This document shows, in pieces, positions 26,528 through 35,469 of a stretch of DNA of 64,000 nt. The position numbers were made by a program, and so were the translations under genes. Under the pieces are notes generated by a model, which saw only the letters and a list, made by a program, of their open reading frames with translations, searched no databases and was not told where the DNA came from. The number at the start of each line of letters is the position of its first letter. The stretch's first letter is position 1. The DNA is from an uncultured Flavobacteriales bacterium (lineage in GTDB: Bacteria > Bacteroidota > Bacteroidia > Flavobacteriales_E > Vicingaceae): positions 1-64,000 of the forward strand of contig CAJQOH010000024.1 in assembly GCA_905479915.1 (NCBI GenBank), written 5' to 3'.

Positions 26528-27135
26528 TTATCGATCAATACAAAACCATAGCAAAATCTTCCGAAGGGTATTACAAAGAAAAAGGCAGTAAGTTTACTGG
26601 CTATGCTATTCCTGTATTTTCTGAAGAAGAATTTAGAGAACATTTAGCTCGAATAAAAAGAGAAGTGCCTGATTCTGGTCATTATTGCTACGGTTTAAGA
26701 ATTGGTGCTGATAATAAATTATACCGCTATAGTGATGATGGTGAACCAAGTAATAGTGCCGGAAAGCCCATTTTTGGGCAAATACAATCCTACGAACTTA
26801 CCAACATAATGATAGTAGTCACCCGTTATTTTGGTGGTACAAAATTAGGTGTTGGCGGATTAATAACTGCTTATAGAGCAGCTGCCAAAGAAGCTCTAGA
26901 TAACGCTAAAATCATTAATAGAACTGTAGATAATTTTTATCAAATAGAATTTGGTTATGAGATAATGAGTGAAGTAATGAATTTTGTTAAAAAACATAAC
27001 TTAGAGGTAACTTCTCAGGTCTTAGAAGAAAAAGGTACGATACAATTTAGAATTCGTCAGAGTGAATCTGATAATTTGATAGAACAGCTTGAAAATATTG
27101 AAGGTTTAAAAGTTGAATTTTTAAAAACAATTTAA
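26473..27135 (+). CDS. YigZ/IMPACT family protein (start uncertain)
   Basis: Motifs are YYKEKGSKFTGYAIPV, DSGHYCYGLRIG, YRYSDDGEPSNSAGKPIFGQI, VVTRYFGGTKLGVGGLITAYRAAA and then a C-terminal domain of about 70 residues. These are diagnostic for YigZ/IMPACT proteins, cytosolic proteins related to regulators of translation under stress. No ATG exists before the conserved region. The earliest usual start is TTG 26473, overlapping the transporter gene by 55 bp. Family members normally start about 10 residues before YKEKGSKF, which would put the start near 26518-26536 at an ATT or ATC. The true start is therefore unresolved. It is the last gene of the ribD operon. Confidence 0.85.
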   Translation: MARFRLCYFEYFYNYISLVIDQYKTIAKSSEGYYKEKGSKFTGYAIPVFSEEEFREHLARIKREVPDSGHYCYGLRIGADNKLYRYSDDGEPSNSAGKPIFGQIQSYELTNIMIVVTRYFGGTKLGVGGLITAYRAAAKEALDNAKIINRTVDNFYQIEFGYEIMSEVMNFVKKHNLEVTSQVLEEKGTIQFRIRQSESDNLIEQLENIEGLKVEFLKTI

Positions 27136-27138
27136 AAC

Positions 27139-28773
27139 CTATTCTCCTACAGCCTTTTCAAGGCTCAAAGATTTTTCTTCAATGTGAGTTTTTCCTTTTG
27201 CTAAAGGCAAATCAATCTCAATAGTATTTGTTTTATACCCTTCTGCAGAAATTACAGCTTTATACTTTTTACCTCCATCTAAAGTGATAAAATAATCTCC
27301 ATTATCATCAGAGACAGTTTTTGCTACATCTTTTCCTGTAGCATCCTTAAACGTTATTTCAGCAGCAACCTCATCGTCTCCATTTAAAATTTTACCTTTT
27401 AAAATAGATAAACTAGTTGTGATACCATCAGATAAAATTGGATAATCTGTTAAATCAATTTTATAAATATCTCTTTCACCTAACCCTTCTTTTCTTATAG
27501 ACGAATAATGAGCAGATTTACCATCAGTACTCAATACAAAATGTACATCATCTCCTACTGTATTAATTGGATAACCTAAATTCTCTGGCTTACCCCAAGT
27601 ACTATCTGGCTGCATCTTAGACATAAAAATATCTAAACCACCAATAGACATATGCCCTTTAGAACTAAAAAATAATGTTTTCCCATCTGGATGAATAAAT
27701 ACTGAAATTTCATCTAAGGGCGTATTGATAATTGGTCCTAAGTTTTTAGGTTCACCCCAAACTCTTTTAGATATTTTCTTCGCCATATAGATATCCCCTC
27801 TTCCTTGAGCACCATATTTTTTACCCTCTTTTTCGCTAACAAAGAATAATGTATTCCCATCTGCAGATAAGCAAGCCGAACTTTCAAAGTAAGTTGAATT
27901 AATTGGTTTTTCTAAAGCTCTAGGCGTACCCCAACCTCCAGAACTTCTTTTTTTAGAAACAAAAATATCTCCTATATAAAGCTTTCCATCATTTCTATAA
28001 ATAAATATCTGCTTTCCATCCGGAGAAATACTTAAACTAGCATCATGTCCATCTGTATTTAATTTACCCTCGATAGGCCTTGCTTTCTGCCAAACATTAT
28101 CAACAGTGTCCCATTCAGAAATATAAATATCTTCAAAATATTTAAAGTCTCCTGCTTTATCAACTCCACCACCCTTTGTATCAGATCTTCTTGAAGTAAA
28201 TATCATAGTTCTGCCATCTGCAGAAATAGAAGGAGCATAATCTCCTCCTCTAGAATTAATCTTATCCCCTAAATTTTCTATCCTTACTTTTACAGGAGCT
28301 GCCATCATTTTTTTAGCATAATCAACCTGAGCAATTCGCTTCACTACTTCCAGTTCTCTTTTATCTTTTTTAGAAGCAATTTCATTAAACGCACTATATG
28401 ACTTTGAGGCTTCATCCAATTGATTATTTCTATAATACGCCTCTCCCATATTAAAATGCAATTCATCATCAACCTCAACATCTATTTTCCTTGCATTCTG
28501 AAAATATTCAACTGCTAAATCATACTTTTTCAATCTATAATAACACTCTGCTATTCGGTAATTTACCATAGCATCATTCGTATAATCTTTTAGTATCTCT
28601 CTATAAATGTTTAATGATTCCCTTACATTTCCTTCTGTTAAGAATTTATGTCTTGCATCCTGCATCTTAAACTTGTAAGCAAGCTTACCTGGTTTTTTAT
28701 CCTCTTTTTGAGCAATAACTGCAACACTTAAAAAGTTAAAAGCTAAAATCAGTAGTGTTATTTTCGTTTTCAT
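27139..28773 (-). CDS. TPR and PD40 (WD40-like) envelope protein with CarboxypepD_reg-like domain
   Basis: A 544-residue protein. Signal peptide ends at about VAVIAQ (residue 21). TPR-like helices lie at about 35-150 (YRIAECYYRLKKYDLAVEYF, MGEAYYRNNQLDEASKSY). A six-bladed PD40 propeller is at about 165-435, each blade with SxDGxxxxFxS (APSISADGRTMIFTS, SISPDGKQIFIY, CLSADGNTLFFVS, FIHPDGKTLFFSS, VLSTDGKSAHYSS). A CarboxypepD_reg-like domain is at about 450-530. The order is that of PorE/P60-type proteins linked to the type IX secretion system, but the C-terminal OmpA peptidoglycan-binding domain is absent. It should be periplasmic. A divergent or shortened PorE relative is the best description. 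Confidence 0.82.
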   Translation of the reverse strand: MKTKITLLILAFNFLSVAVIAQKEDKKPGKLAYKFKMQDARHKFLTEGNVRESLNIYREILKDYTNDAMVNYRIAECYYRLKKYDLAVEYFQNARKIDVEVDDELHFNMGEAYYRNNQLDEASKSYSAFNEIASKKDKRELEVVKRIAQVDYAKKMMAAPVKVRIENLGDKINSRGGDYAPSISADGRTMIFTSRRSDTKGGGVDKAGDFKYFEDIYISEWDTVDNVWQKARPIEGKLNTDGHDASLSISPDGKQIFIYRNDGKLYIGDIFVSKKRSSGGWGTPRALEKPINSTYFESSACLSADGNTLFFVSEKEGKKYGAQGRGDIYMAKKISKRVWGEPKNLGPIINTPLDEISVFIHPDGKTLFFSSKGHMSIGGLDIFMSKMQPDSTWGKPENLGYPINTVGDDVHFVLSTDGKSAHYSSIRKEGLGERDIYKIDLTDYPILSDGITTSLSILKGKILNGDDEVAAEITFKDATGKDVAKTVSDDNGDYFITLDGGKKYKAVISAEGYKTNTIEIDLPLAKGKTHIEEKSLSLEKAVGE

Positions 28774-28840
28774 TTTTATGAGTTTTTAATTCTCAACTTA
28801 ACATCAATTATGCCAATAACTGACGCCATTGCAGGTCAAA

Positions 28841-28848
28841 CAAAAATA
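28841..28848 (-). promoter_or_regulatory. Putative -7 box of the TPR/PD40 gene
   Basis: TATTTTTG on the minus strand, 67 bp before the start codon. Confidence 0.45.
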
Positions 28849-28889
28849 ATCAATAAGATGGTGATAAAAAATATAGTTATTAACAAGTC

Positions 28890-29666
28890 TTAAATATCAG
28901 ACAGTAACACTTTATGTGCTTCAATAGATTCTAAAAATAAAGTTACTGCCTTTTGCTTTTTCTCATCAAATGGATAAGAAATGTTTTCGACTAAATAATT
29001 TTTTAAGGCACTTTTAGAAATGCTCTGTTCATCATAGGCACTAAGAACATTTTCAATATTTTCAACCCCTTTATTTAAGGCTTCATTAAATTTATTGATG
29101 AATAATGATGGCAATTCTTTATTGGCAACCCAACACGCAAAAACAAACGGTAATCCTGTAAACTCCTGCCATTGTTCAGACAAATCATACTTAAAAGAAT
29201 ATTTTTTTGGAAGATTAAATGTTCTATCTCCTATGATTACTGCTGCGGTTTTTCCTGATATTTTATTTTCATACCCTACAGCAGCTTGAATAAAGTTTGG
29301 GGAAATATTCCAGTATTTTTTTGCTAAAACTTGCACCAGATTAACTGATGTTTTAGACTGATAATCTAAATAAATATTCTCTATTTCATCTAAAGGAACT
29401 TCACTAAAAAGTGCTACGGAATCAACTTTCCCTTCCGCCCCAATACAATAATCTGAAACAATATAATGCTCCTTTAATTCTGGAATAATAGCAACTGGAA
29501 CTAACCCTAAATCAACTTCTCCAGACAATAATTTCTTAGCACAATCAGACGGTATATCTAACGAAATATCTAAATCTTCTTTAACGGTAGAATTTTCTAT
29601 ACCATAAAGAAATGGTAATGTATTTAAATAAGAAACTGCAGAAACCTTAATCTTCTTTACTATCAT
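28890..29666 (-). CDS. mqnA: Chorismate dehydratase MqnA (futalosine menaquinone pathway)
   Basis: A 258-residue protein, close to the usual MqnA length. VSAVSYLNTLPFLYGI at the start is the family signature. DLGLVPVAIIPE, YCIGAEGKVDSVALFS, YLDYQSKTSVNLVQVLAKKYW and AVIIGDRTF all match the periplasmic-binding-protein-like fold of MqnA. No signal peptide is present, consistent with a cytosolic enzyme. It converts chorismate to 3-enolpyruvyl-benzoate, the first step of the futalosine route to menaquinone. It overlaps the upstream EI24 gene by 20 bp, so translation is probably coupled. MqnD, a relative of similar fold, is a less likely alternative given the start motif. Confidence 0.88.
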   Translation of the reverse strand: MIVKKIKVSAVSYLNTLPFLYGIENSTVKEDLDISLDIPSDCAKKLLSGEVDLGLVPVAIIPELKEHYIVSDYCIGAEGKVDSVALFSEVPLDEIENIYLDYQSKTSVNLVQVLAKKYWNISPNFIQAAVGYENKISGKTAAVIIGDRTFNLPKKYSFKYDLSEQWQEFTGLPFVFACWVANKELPSLFINKFNEALNKGVENIENVLSAYDEQSISKSALKNYLVENISYPFDEKKQKAVTLFLESIEAHKVLLSDI

Positions 29667-30549
29667 CTATCTGTTTAGGATTTTCATCTTCTGGTAACTC
29701 AATATTATCAATAATTTCTTCTTCTTTAACTTTCGAATATGGATTATTTGATAAATCAACCAACTCATGCGTTGCAATTGTTGCCGCAACCACAGAAACT
29801 ATTGCAACAAATCCAGCTATTAAAGTTCCACAAGCAGGTATAAACATTGCAGCAGCAAAAACAATCCCATTACCAATTGCCAATCCTTTATTTGCTCTAA
29901 TAAATTGAACACTTTGTTTTAATGAAAGTCTTCTTCTCTCATTCGTATAATCAATAAAAGCAAATCCGTAAAAATAAGAGGCAATAAAAAACAATATAAC
30001 TGCTCCAATTACTCCTCCTAAAATTGGAATAAAGAAGCTTAAAACAAAAATTACTATCATATAGCCTAACTCAATAAACATGTTTCTAAAGGCAATCATA
30101 ATTCCTCTCACTACATCTCTCATCATCTGATCTCCATTAAAAGGATATTTATTTCCTGTTAGAATCCCTTCTGTTTTTTCAGATAGGACAGCAAATACCG
30201 GAGACATTAGCATAATAATGATATATCCACCAAACAATCCATATAGAACAAAAAATAATAATTTAGAGATAAACCAAACGGCCCATCCTACTGCACTCGA
30301 AATAAAGCCTGAGTTAGATTGTAAATATTCTGCTAAAAAGAAAGAATCATCTTCAAACTTTAATGCTCCATTTGTCCAGGCTTCAGCCGCATCAGCAAGT
30401 GACACAATTCCAAGCCAGCTGGCTATCATCATTAAAACATTTAGTGCAATTGGAAATAGAAAGAACCACCAAAGTCCCTTAGAAAATATCATACTTAGTG
30501 CCTTACCATACGCACCTATTCCTCGTCCAAAATTCTTAAATAAACTCAT
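29647..30549 (-). CDS. EI24/CysZ-like integral membrane protein
   Basis: A 300-residue protein with about five to six long hydrophobic segments. The start, FKNFGRGIGAYGKALSMIFSKGLWWFFLFPIALN, is typical of the EI24 domain (CysZ superfamily), and the middle has the YPFNGDQMMRDVVRGIMIAFRN motif. An acidic, Pro-rich tail follows the last helix (about 260-300). CysZ transports sulfate; whether this member does is unknown. It overlaps the upstream small membrane gene by 4 bp (ATGA) and mqnA by 20 bp, so all three form one operon. Confidence 0.82.
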   Translation of the reverse strand: MSLFKNFGRGIGAYGKALSMIFSKGLWWFFLFPIALNVLMMIASWLGIVSLADAAEAWTNGALKFEDDSFFLAEYLQSNSGFISSAVGWAVWFISKLLFFVLYGLFGGYIIIMLMSPVFAVLSEKTEGILTGNKYPFNGDQMMRDVVRGIMIAFRNMFIELGYMIVIFVLSFFIPILGGVIGAVILFFIASYFYGFAFIDYTNERRRLSLKQSVQFIRANKGLAIGNGIVFAAAMFIPACGTLIAGFVAIVSVVAATIATHELVDLSNNPYSKVKEEEIIDNIELPEDENPKQIDDSKED

Positions 30550-30797
30550 AAAGTAGTAATATAATGAAACCCAAAAATTAAAATAAATACGAATATTAAT
30601 GACACTAAAACTCCCAAACCTGTATTGCCATCTTTTTGATAAATAGTTTTAAAGCTAACTTTTCCAAAAGATCCTAAGAATCTTGATAATGATCCTATAA
30701 ACTTAAAAAAGGGTTTAATAATTTTATTAAAAATAATTTCGACAATTAAATGCCCTAAAATATACACTACAGCTTCTACTATTATTTCACCAACCAT
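30546..30797 (-). CDS. Small membrane protein of unknown function
   Basis: An 83-residue protein from ATG 30797. A TTG at 30818 is excluded because it lies inside the likely -7 promoter box. Two hydrophobic segments (about 4-25 and 62-80) flank a basic amphipathic middle (NKIIKPFFKFIGSLSRFLGSFGKVSF). It heads the operon with the EI24 and mqnA genes and overlaps EI24 by 4 bp. No family recognised. Confidence 0.6.
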   Translation of the reverse strand: MVGEIIVEAVVYILGHLIVEIIFNKIIKPFFKFIGSLSRFLGSFGKVSFKTIYQKDGNTGLGVLVSLIFVFILIFGFHYITTL

Positions 30798-30815
30798 ATC
30801 TACAGTAATTCCTTT

Positions 30816-30823
30816 CAAATATA
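30816..30823 (-). promoter_or_regulatory. Putative -7 box of the small membrane gene-EI24-mqnA operon
   Basis: TATATTTG on the minus strand, 19 bp before ATG 30797. It decides between the TTG and ATG starts. Confidence 0.55.
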
Positions 30824-30859
30824 CACAATAAACGATCTACATATTCTGCTTAAAAGCGT

Positions 30860-30867
30860 TACTTTTG
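30860..30867 (+). promoter_or_regulatory. Putative -7 box of purB
   Basis: TACTTTTG, 28 bp before ATG 30895. It overlaps an in-frame TTG at 30865, so that TTG is not the start. Confidence 0.55.
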
Positions 30868-30894
30868 CCTTTTAACAATTTTTATAATATTAAC

Positions 30895-32247
30895 ATGGGT
30901 TTAAGTGAATTAACAGCAATATCTCCAATAGATGGAAGGTACAGAAGAGTAACAAAAGATTTAGGAACTTATTTTTCTGAAGCTGCTTTAATAAAATATA
31001 GAGTAAGAGTAGAAATTGAATATTTTATTGCCCTTTGTGAGTTACCACTTCCTCAATTAGCTGATTTTGATAAATCACTTTATGGATCTATTCGTGCTAT
31101 TTATGAGGACTTCTCTAATGAAGATGCTTTAGCAATCAAAGAAATTGAAAAAACTACCAATCATGATGTTAAAGCCGTTGAATATTTCATCAAAGATAAA
31201 TTTACTGCTTTAGGAATTAATGAACAACAAGAGTTTGTTCACTTTGGATTAACTTCTCAAGACATCAATAACACTTCTGTTCCGTTATCTTTAAAAGAAG
31301 CTTTAAACGATGTCTACTTCCCTATGTTAGAGGAAGCAGTAACGTTAATTAAAGAAAAAGCAAACGAATGGAAAAACATTCCAATGTTAGCAAAAACTCA
31401 CGGACAACCCGCTTCCCCTACTCGTTTAGGGAAAGAATTTTATGTTTTTGTTGAACGTTTAGAAAAGCAAATTGCACAAGTAAAAGCAGTTCCTTTCTCT
31501 GCAAAATTTGGAGGCGCAACAGGAAACTTAAATGCTCATCACGTAGCTTATCCTGAAACTGACTGGATTAATTTTGCGAACAATTATGTAAACAATGGAT
31601 TAGGTTTAGATCGTTCTCAAACAACAACTCAAATTGAACATTACGATAATTTAGCCGCTCTTTTTGATGGATTAAAAAGAGTTAATACAATACTTATTGA
31701 TTTAGATAGAGATGTTTGGACTTACGTTTCTATGGACTATTTCAAACAAAAAATTAAAGCTGGAGAAATAGGTTCTTCAGCAATGCCGCATAAAGTAAAT
31801 CCTATTGATTTTGAAAATTCAGAAGGAAATTTAGGTTTGGCAAATGCTTTATATGAACATCTATCAGCTAAACTTCCTATTTCTCGTTTACAAAGAGATT
31901 TAACAGACTCTACTGTATTAAGAAATGTTGGAGTTCCAATTGGTCATTCACTCCTAGCTTTAGCCTCATTAATTAAAGGGATGAACAAGTTATTAATTAA
32001 TGAAGCTAAAATTAATTTAGATTTAGAAAACAACTGGGTTGTTGCTGCTGAAGCAATACAAACTGTTCTAAGAAGAGAAGGTTATCCAAAACCTTATGAA
32101 GCTCTAAAAGAATTAACTCGTACGAATGAAAAAATTAATGGTGAATCCATTTCAAATTTTATTGATGGTTTAAACGTTAATGATGACATTAAAACTGAAT
32201 TAAAGAAAATTACTCCATTTAATTTTACTGGAGTAGAGATGTTTTAG
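30895..32247 (+). CDS. purB: Adenylosuccinate lyase
   Basis: A 450-residue protein from ATG 30895. LTAISPIDGRYRRVTKDLGTYFSE is the hallmark start of the longer PurB class. TNHDVKAVEYFI, HFGLTSQDINNT, KTHGQPASPTRLGKE and the lyase signature GSSAMPHKVNP (about 293-303) are all present, with the catalytic Ser in that loop. It makes AMP from adenylosuccinate and also acts on SAICAR in purine synthesis, in the cytosol. It has its own promoter box. A short GCAGG/CCTGC hairpin lies right at its stop codon (32247-32262), before the ABC transporter gene 61 bp away. Confidence 0.96.
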   Translation: MGLSELTAISPIDGRYRRVTKDLGTYFSEAALIKYRVRVEIEYFIALCELPLPQLADFDKSLYGSIRAIYEDFSNEDALAIKEIEKTTNHDVKAVEYFIKDKFTALGINEQQEFVHFGLTSQDINNTSVPLSLKEALNDVYFPMLEEAVTLIKEKANEWKNIPMLAKTHGQPASPTRLGKEFYVFVERLEKQIAQVKAVPFSAKFGGATGNLNAHHVAYPETDWINFANNYVNNGLGLDRSQTTTQIEHYDNLAALFDGLKRVNTILIDLDRDVWTYVSMDYFKQKIKAGEIGSSAMPHKVNPIDFENSEGNLGLANALYEHLSAKLPISRLQRDLTDSTVLRNVGVPIGHSLLALASLIKGMNKLLINEAKINLDLENNWVVAAEAIQTVLRREGYPKPYEALKELTRTNEKINGESISNFIDGLNVNDDIKTELKKITPFNFTGVEMF

Positions 32248-32308
32248 CAGGCAATTCCTGCCGATAATTATTGAGTAAGACAGATAAATATACTTTCTAG
32301 AACTTGAA

Positions 32309-34135
32309 ATGAAAAGTTTCGCTAAAATATTAAAATACGCTATAGGCTATAAAAAATATGGCTTCATCAATATATTTTGCAATATTTTATCAATTATTTT
32401 CGAGCTACTTTCGTTAATGCTTTTTATTCCATTATTAAATTTATTATTTAATCAAGAATCAAAAGTAGTACCAGTAGAACCAAGCTTTGCCTACACCAAA
32501 GAGTTTGCTGCAGATTATTTTAATTATACCATGCAACAATATATTGGAGATAATGATAAGGCTGCAGCCCTATTATTTGTTTGTGTGGCAGTTGGAATTT
32601 TATCTTTACTTAAAAATGTATTTCGTTATTTGGCTTTGTATTACATTTCAGTCTTAAGAACTGGTGTAGTAAGAGATTTAAGGCAAAAAATCCATAAAAA
32701 AACATTAGATCTTCCTCTTTCCTATTACTCAGAACAAAGAAAAGGAGATATTATGGCACGAATGACTTCTGATGTGCAAGAAGTTGAATGGTCTATCCTA
32801 AACTCTTTAGAATTAATGTTTAGAGAACCTATTGCGGTTATTCTTTATGTGAGCACTTTAGTAATTATGAATTCTGAATTGACCATATTCGCTATGGTTC
32901 TCTTACCAACAAGTGGTTTAATTATTGGTCAATTGGGTAAAAGTTTAAGACGCTCTTCTACAAAAGTGCAAGAAATGGTTGGTAGTATTTTATCAAGTAT
33001 AGAAGAAACACTTGGTGGATTAAGAATTATCAAAGCATTCAATGCTGAAGAACATATCAGAAATAAATTTAACACAATAAACGATCAACATACAAAGCTA
33101 ACGCTTAAAATGGCTCGAAAGAAAGATGCCGCTGCACCTATGAGTGAATTCATGGGGATTGTAGTAATGGTTGTTTTAGTATTTTATGGAGGAAATTTAG
33201 TTTTAGAAGGAGGTTCTAATTTTAGTGGAAGTGAATTTATGGCTTATATTATATTATTTGCCAGGTTATTGACTCCAGTAAAAGCCTTTTCTACTGCTTA
33301 TGCAATTGTATTAAAAGGTGCTGCTTCTGCAGATAGACTAGAAGAAGTATTACAAGCAAAAAATGACATTACCGATACATCTAATGCAAAAAATGTAACG
33401 GAATTTTCTAATTCAATCACATACAAAAATGTTGAATTTGGTTATGATGGTTCAACAGTTTTAGACAATGTAAATGTTACCATCCAAAAAGGAAAAACCA
33501 TTGCTTTAGTTGGAGAATCTGGTGGAGGAAAATCTACTTTTGCAGATTTGCTCCCTCGCTTTTATGACATCAATAAAGGAGAAATTTTGATTGATGGGAA
33601 TAACATTAAAGAAATAGAATTAAAGAGTTTAAGAGGGTTGATGGGTATTGTAACACAAGAATCAATTCTATTTAATGATACCATCATTAATAATATAGCT
33701 TTAGGAACTGAAAAGTTCACTAAAGAACAAGTAATAGAAGCCGCTAAAATTGCAAATGCTCACAATTTCATTGTAGAAATGGAAAATGGTTATGAAACCA
33801 GTATTGGTGATAGAGGAAGTAAACTATCTGGAGGTCAACGCCAACGACTAAGTATTGCAAGGGCTGTATTAAAAAATCCTCCAATATTAATCTTAGATGA
33901 GGCTACGTCAGCTTTAGATACTGAATCTGAAAAATTAGTACAAGATGCATTATTTAAATTGATGCAAAACAGAACTTCTATTGTAATTGCTCATCGACTT
34001 TCTACGATACAACATGCTGATGAAATATTAGTGATGCAAAAAGGAAAAATTGTAGAAAGAGGAACCCATACTGAGCTATTAACTCAGGCAGGTATCTATA
34101 AAAAACTTTCGGATTTACAGACTTTTGCTAACTAA
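32309..34135 (+). CDS. ABC transporter, fused permease and ATPase (MsbA-like)
   Basis: A 608-residue half-transporter. The membrane domain (about 15-335) has six hydrophobic segments and the coupling motif LPLSYYSEQRKGDIMARMTSDVQEVEWS. The nucleotide-binding domain has Walker A GESGGGKST (about 402-410), signature LSGGQRQR (from about 506), Walker B and D-loop LILDEATSALD (about 527-537) and the switch His (IAHRLST). The layout matches lipid A or lipid-linked exporters such as MsbA in the inner membrane. It follows purB closely and may share its transcript. Exact substrate unknown. Confidence 0.9.
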   Translation: MKSFAKILKYAIGYKKYGFINIFCNILSIIFELLSLMLFIPLLNLLFNQESKVVPVEPSFAYTKEFAADYFNYTMQQYIGDNDKAAALLFVCVAVGILSLLKNVFRYLALYYISVLRTGVVRDLRQKIHKKTLDLPLSYYSEQRKGDIMARMTSDVQEVEWSILNSLELMFREPIAVILYVSTLVIMNSELTIFAMVLLPTSGLIIGQLGKSLRRSSTKVQEMVGSILSSIEETLGGLRIIKAFNAEEHIRNKFNTINDQHTKLTLKMARKKDAAAPMSEFMGIVVMVVLVFYGGNLVLEGGSNFSGSEFMAYIILFARLLTPVKAFSTAYAIVLKGAASADRLEEVLQAKNDITDTSNAKNVTEFSNSITYKNVEFGYDGSTVLDNVNVTIQKGKTIALVGESGGGKSTFADLLPRFYDINKGEILIDGNNIKEIELKSLRGLMGIVTQESILFNDTIINNIALGTEKFTKEQVIEAAKIANAHNFIVEMENGYETSIGDRGSKLSGGQRQRLSIARAVLKNPPILILDEATSALDTESEKLVQDALFKLMQNRTSIVIAHRLSTIQHADEILVMQKGKIVERGTHTELLTQAGIYKKLSDLQTFAN

Positions 34136-34183
34136 ATTCGTAAAGTTTTTCTATCTTTAAACTTCACAAAACAAACTATAGAC

Positions 34184-34630
34184 ATGAAAAAATTATTAGC
34201 ATTATTAAGCATATTTACTTTTATAATTTTTATTACTTCTTGTGGAAGTGAAGAAATCATCGAAGAAGAAGTAATTGAAGAAGTTGCTCCTAACGATGTT
34301 GATGCTGAAGAAACAGCTGCAGATACAAGCTCTACTGGTGTTTATCAAGAAGAAGTTGAAGAGGAAGAAGTTAGCCTGCAGGAAGCTATGAAAGCTGAAG
34401 CTACTCCAGAAGTTGAGGAAGGCGGAATGTCATTTTGTGATTGTGTTAAAAAGAACAAAGAATTAACGGACAAGATGATGAGTGATGATGCTACTGATGA
34501 AGAGTTTGATAATGCTATGGCAGAATTAGAAGCTATGAAAACTGGAGATTGTAAAATCATGTTCCCAGATCAAAGTAATATTGATGAAGTAGCTGCACAC
34601 AAACGGAAAGTTAAAAAGTGTTTAAAGTAA
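34184..34630 (+). CDS. Small acidic lipoprotein
   Basis: A 148-residue protein with a type II signal peptide; the lipobox FITSC puts the lipidated Cys at about residue 20, followed by GSEE. A strongly acidic, low-complexity region (about 24-75, mostly Glu, Val, Asp) leads into a C-terminal domain (about 80-148) with SFCDCVKKNKEL, DDATDEEFDNAMAEL, GDCKIMFPD and KKCLK. The four Cys and helical pattern suggest a small disulfide-bonded helical domain. It should be anchored in the envelope. No known family recognised. Confidence 0.7.
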   Translation: MKKLLALLSIFTFIIFITSCGSEEIIEEEVIEEVAPNDVDAEETAADTSSTGVYQEEVEEEEVSLQEAMKAEATPEVEEGGMSFCDCVKKNKELTDKMMSDDATDEEFDNAMAELEAMKTGDCKIMFPDQSNIDEVAAHKRKVKKCLK

Positions 34631-34659
34631 GTTATCACTTATTTCTTGATCCTTTTTTG

Positions 34660-34667
34660 TACTTTTG
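34660..34667 (+). promoter_or_regulatory. Putative -7 box of the second lipoprotein gene
   Basis: TACTTTTG, 29 bp before ATG 34696. Confidence 0.5.
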
Positions 34668-34695
34668 GTTAAGTAACCCTTATAATTAAACAACT

Positions 34696-35469
34696 ATGAG
34701 AACTTTTTACAAGCTTATTTTTGCAATAGCAATTCTTTTTTCCATTTTTATTTCTTGTAGTAAAGAAGAAGATAGAAAAGGGTGTACTGATGAAGCAGCA
34801 TTAAACTATAACACTTTAGCAGTAGTTGATGACGGATCTTGTGAATTTTTAGACTCTACCATTACGATATGGAATAATGGAGCATTTGGATTCTGGGGAG
34901 ATGTAAATACAGGTTCATTTGAAGTTAAAAGTTGTTTTACTGATACTACAACTATTTTCTTAAACCCCGATACAACAATAACACCTGCTGACACCGTTAT
35001 AGACAACAATGTAACCCCTCCAGATACAACAATAACACCTGCTGACACAACCATTAATGGTGATACTTACCTTTTAGTAAACAGTGATGCTCAAGGTCAT
35101 TATGGATTTGTAATTCAATTACTTAATAAAAAAGAGGCTACAGACTTTAAAGATGGACAATTGGTCTTTACAGCGAAATTACATCCAGAAGCAACTATGA
35201 ATACTTTTGAAATCATGATTCATGGAAACCATACAAATTCATGGGGAATGAATTGCCCTAATTTATACTTTAGTGATCCTGTAAATATTTCTTCCTCAAT
35301 ATTGGATACAAATAATTTTCAAGAAATTTCTATCCCTTTAACTAGTTTCACAAATAGACATATGGAAAGTATTGATTTTGTATTTGGGATTAAAGGAACT
35401 AACGCGACTCCAAATTCTTCGCTAATAATGATTAATAATATTAGATGGGAAGCCAAATCCCCAGATTAA
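34696..35469 (+). CDS. Lipoprotein with Cys-rich DDGSC motif and PDTTITPADT repeats
   Basis: A 257-residue protein. A type II signal peptide has lipobox FISC (Cys at about residue 22). Next is the small Cys motif GCTDEAALNYNTLAVVDDGSC, common in Bacteroidota surface proteins (calcium-binding-like). A Thr/Pro-rich linker carries PDTTITPADT twice. The C-terminal about 150 residues look like a beta-sandwich, possibly carbohydrate-binding (FWGDVNTGSFEVKSC, LVFTAKLHPEATMNTFEIMIHG). It is envelope-anchored. Its stop codon overlaps the stop codon of the convergent gene. Function unknown. Confidence 0.72.
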   Translation: MRTFYKLIFAIAILFSIFISCSKEEDRKGCTDEAALNYNTLAVVDDGSCEFLDSTITIWNNGAFGFWGDVNTGSFEVKSCFTDTTTIFLNPDTTITPADTVIDNNVTPPDTTITPADTTINGDTYLLVNSDAQGHYGFVIQLLNKKEATDFKDGQLVFTAKLHPEATMNTFEIMIHGNHTNSWGMNCPNLYFSDPVNISSSILDTNNFQEISIPLTSFTNRHMESIDFVFGIKGTNATPNSSLIMINNIRWEAKSPD

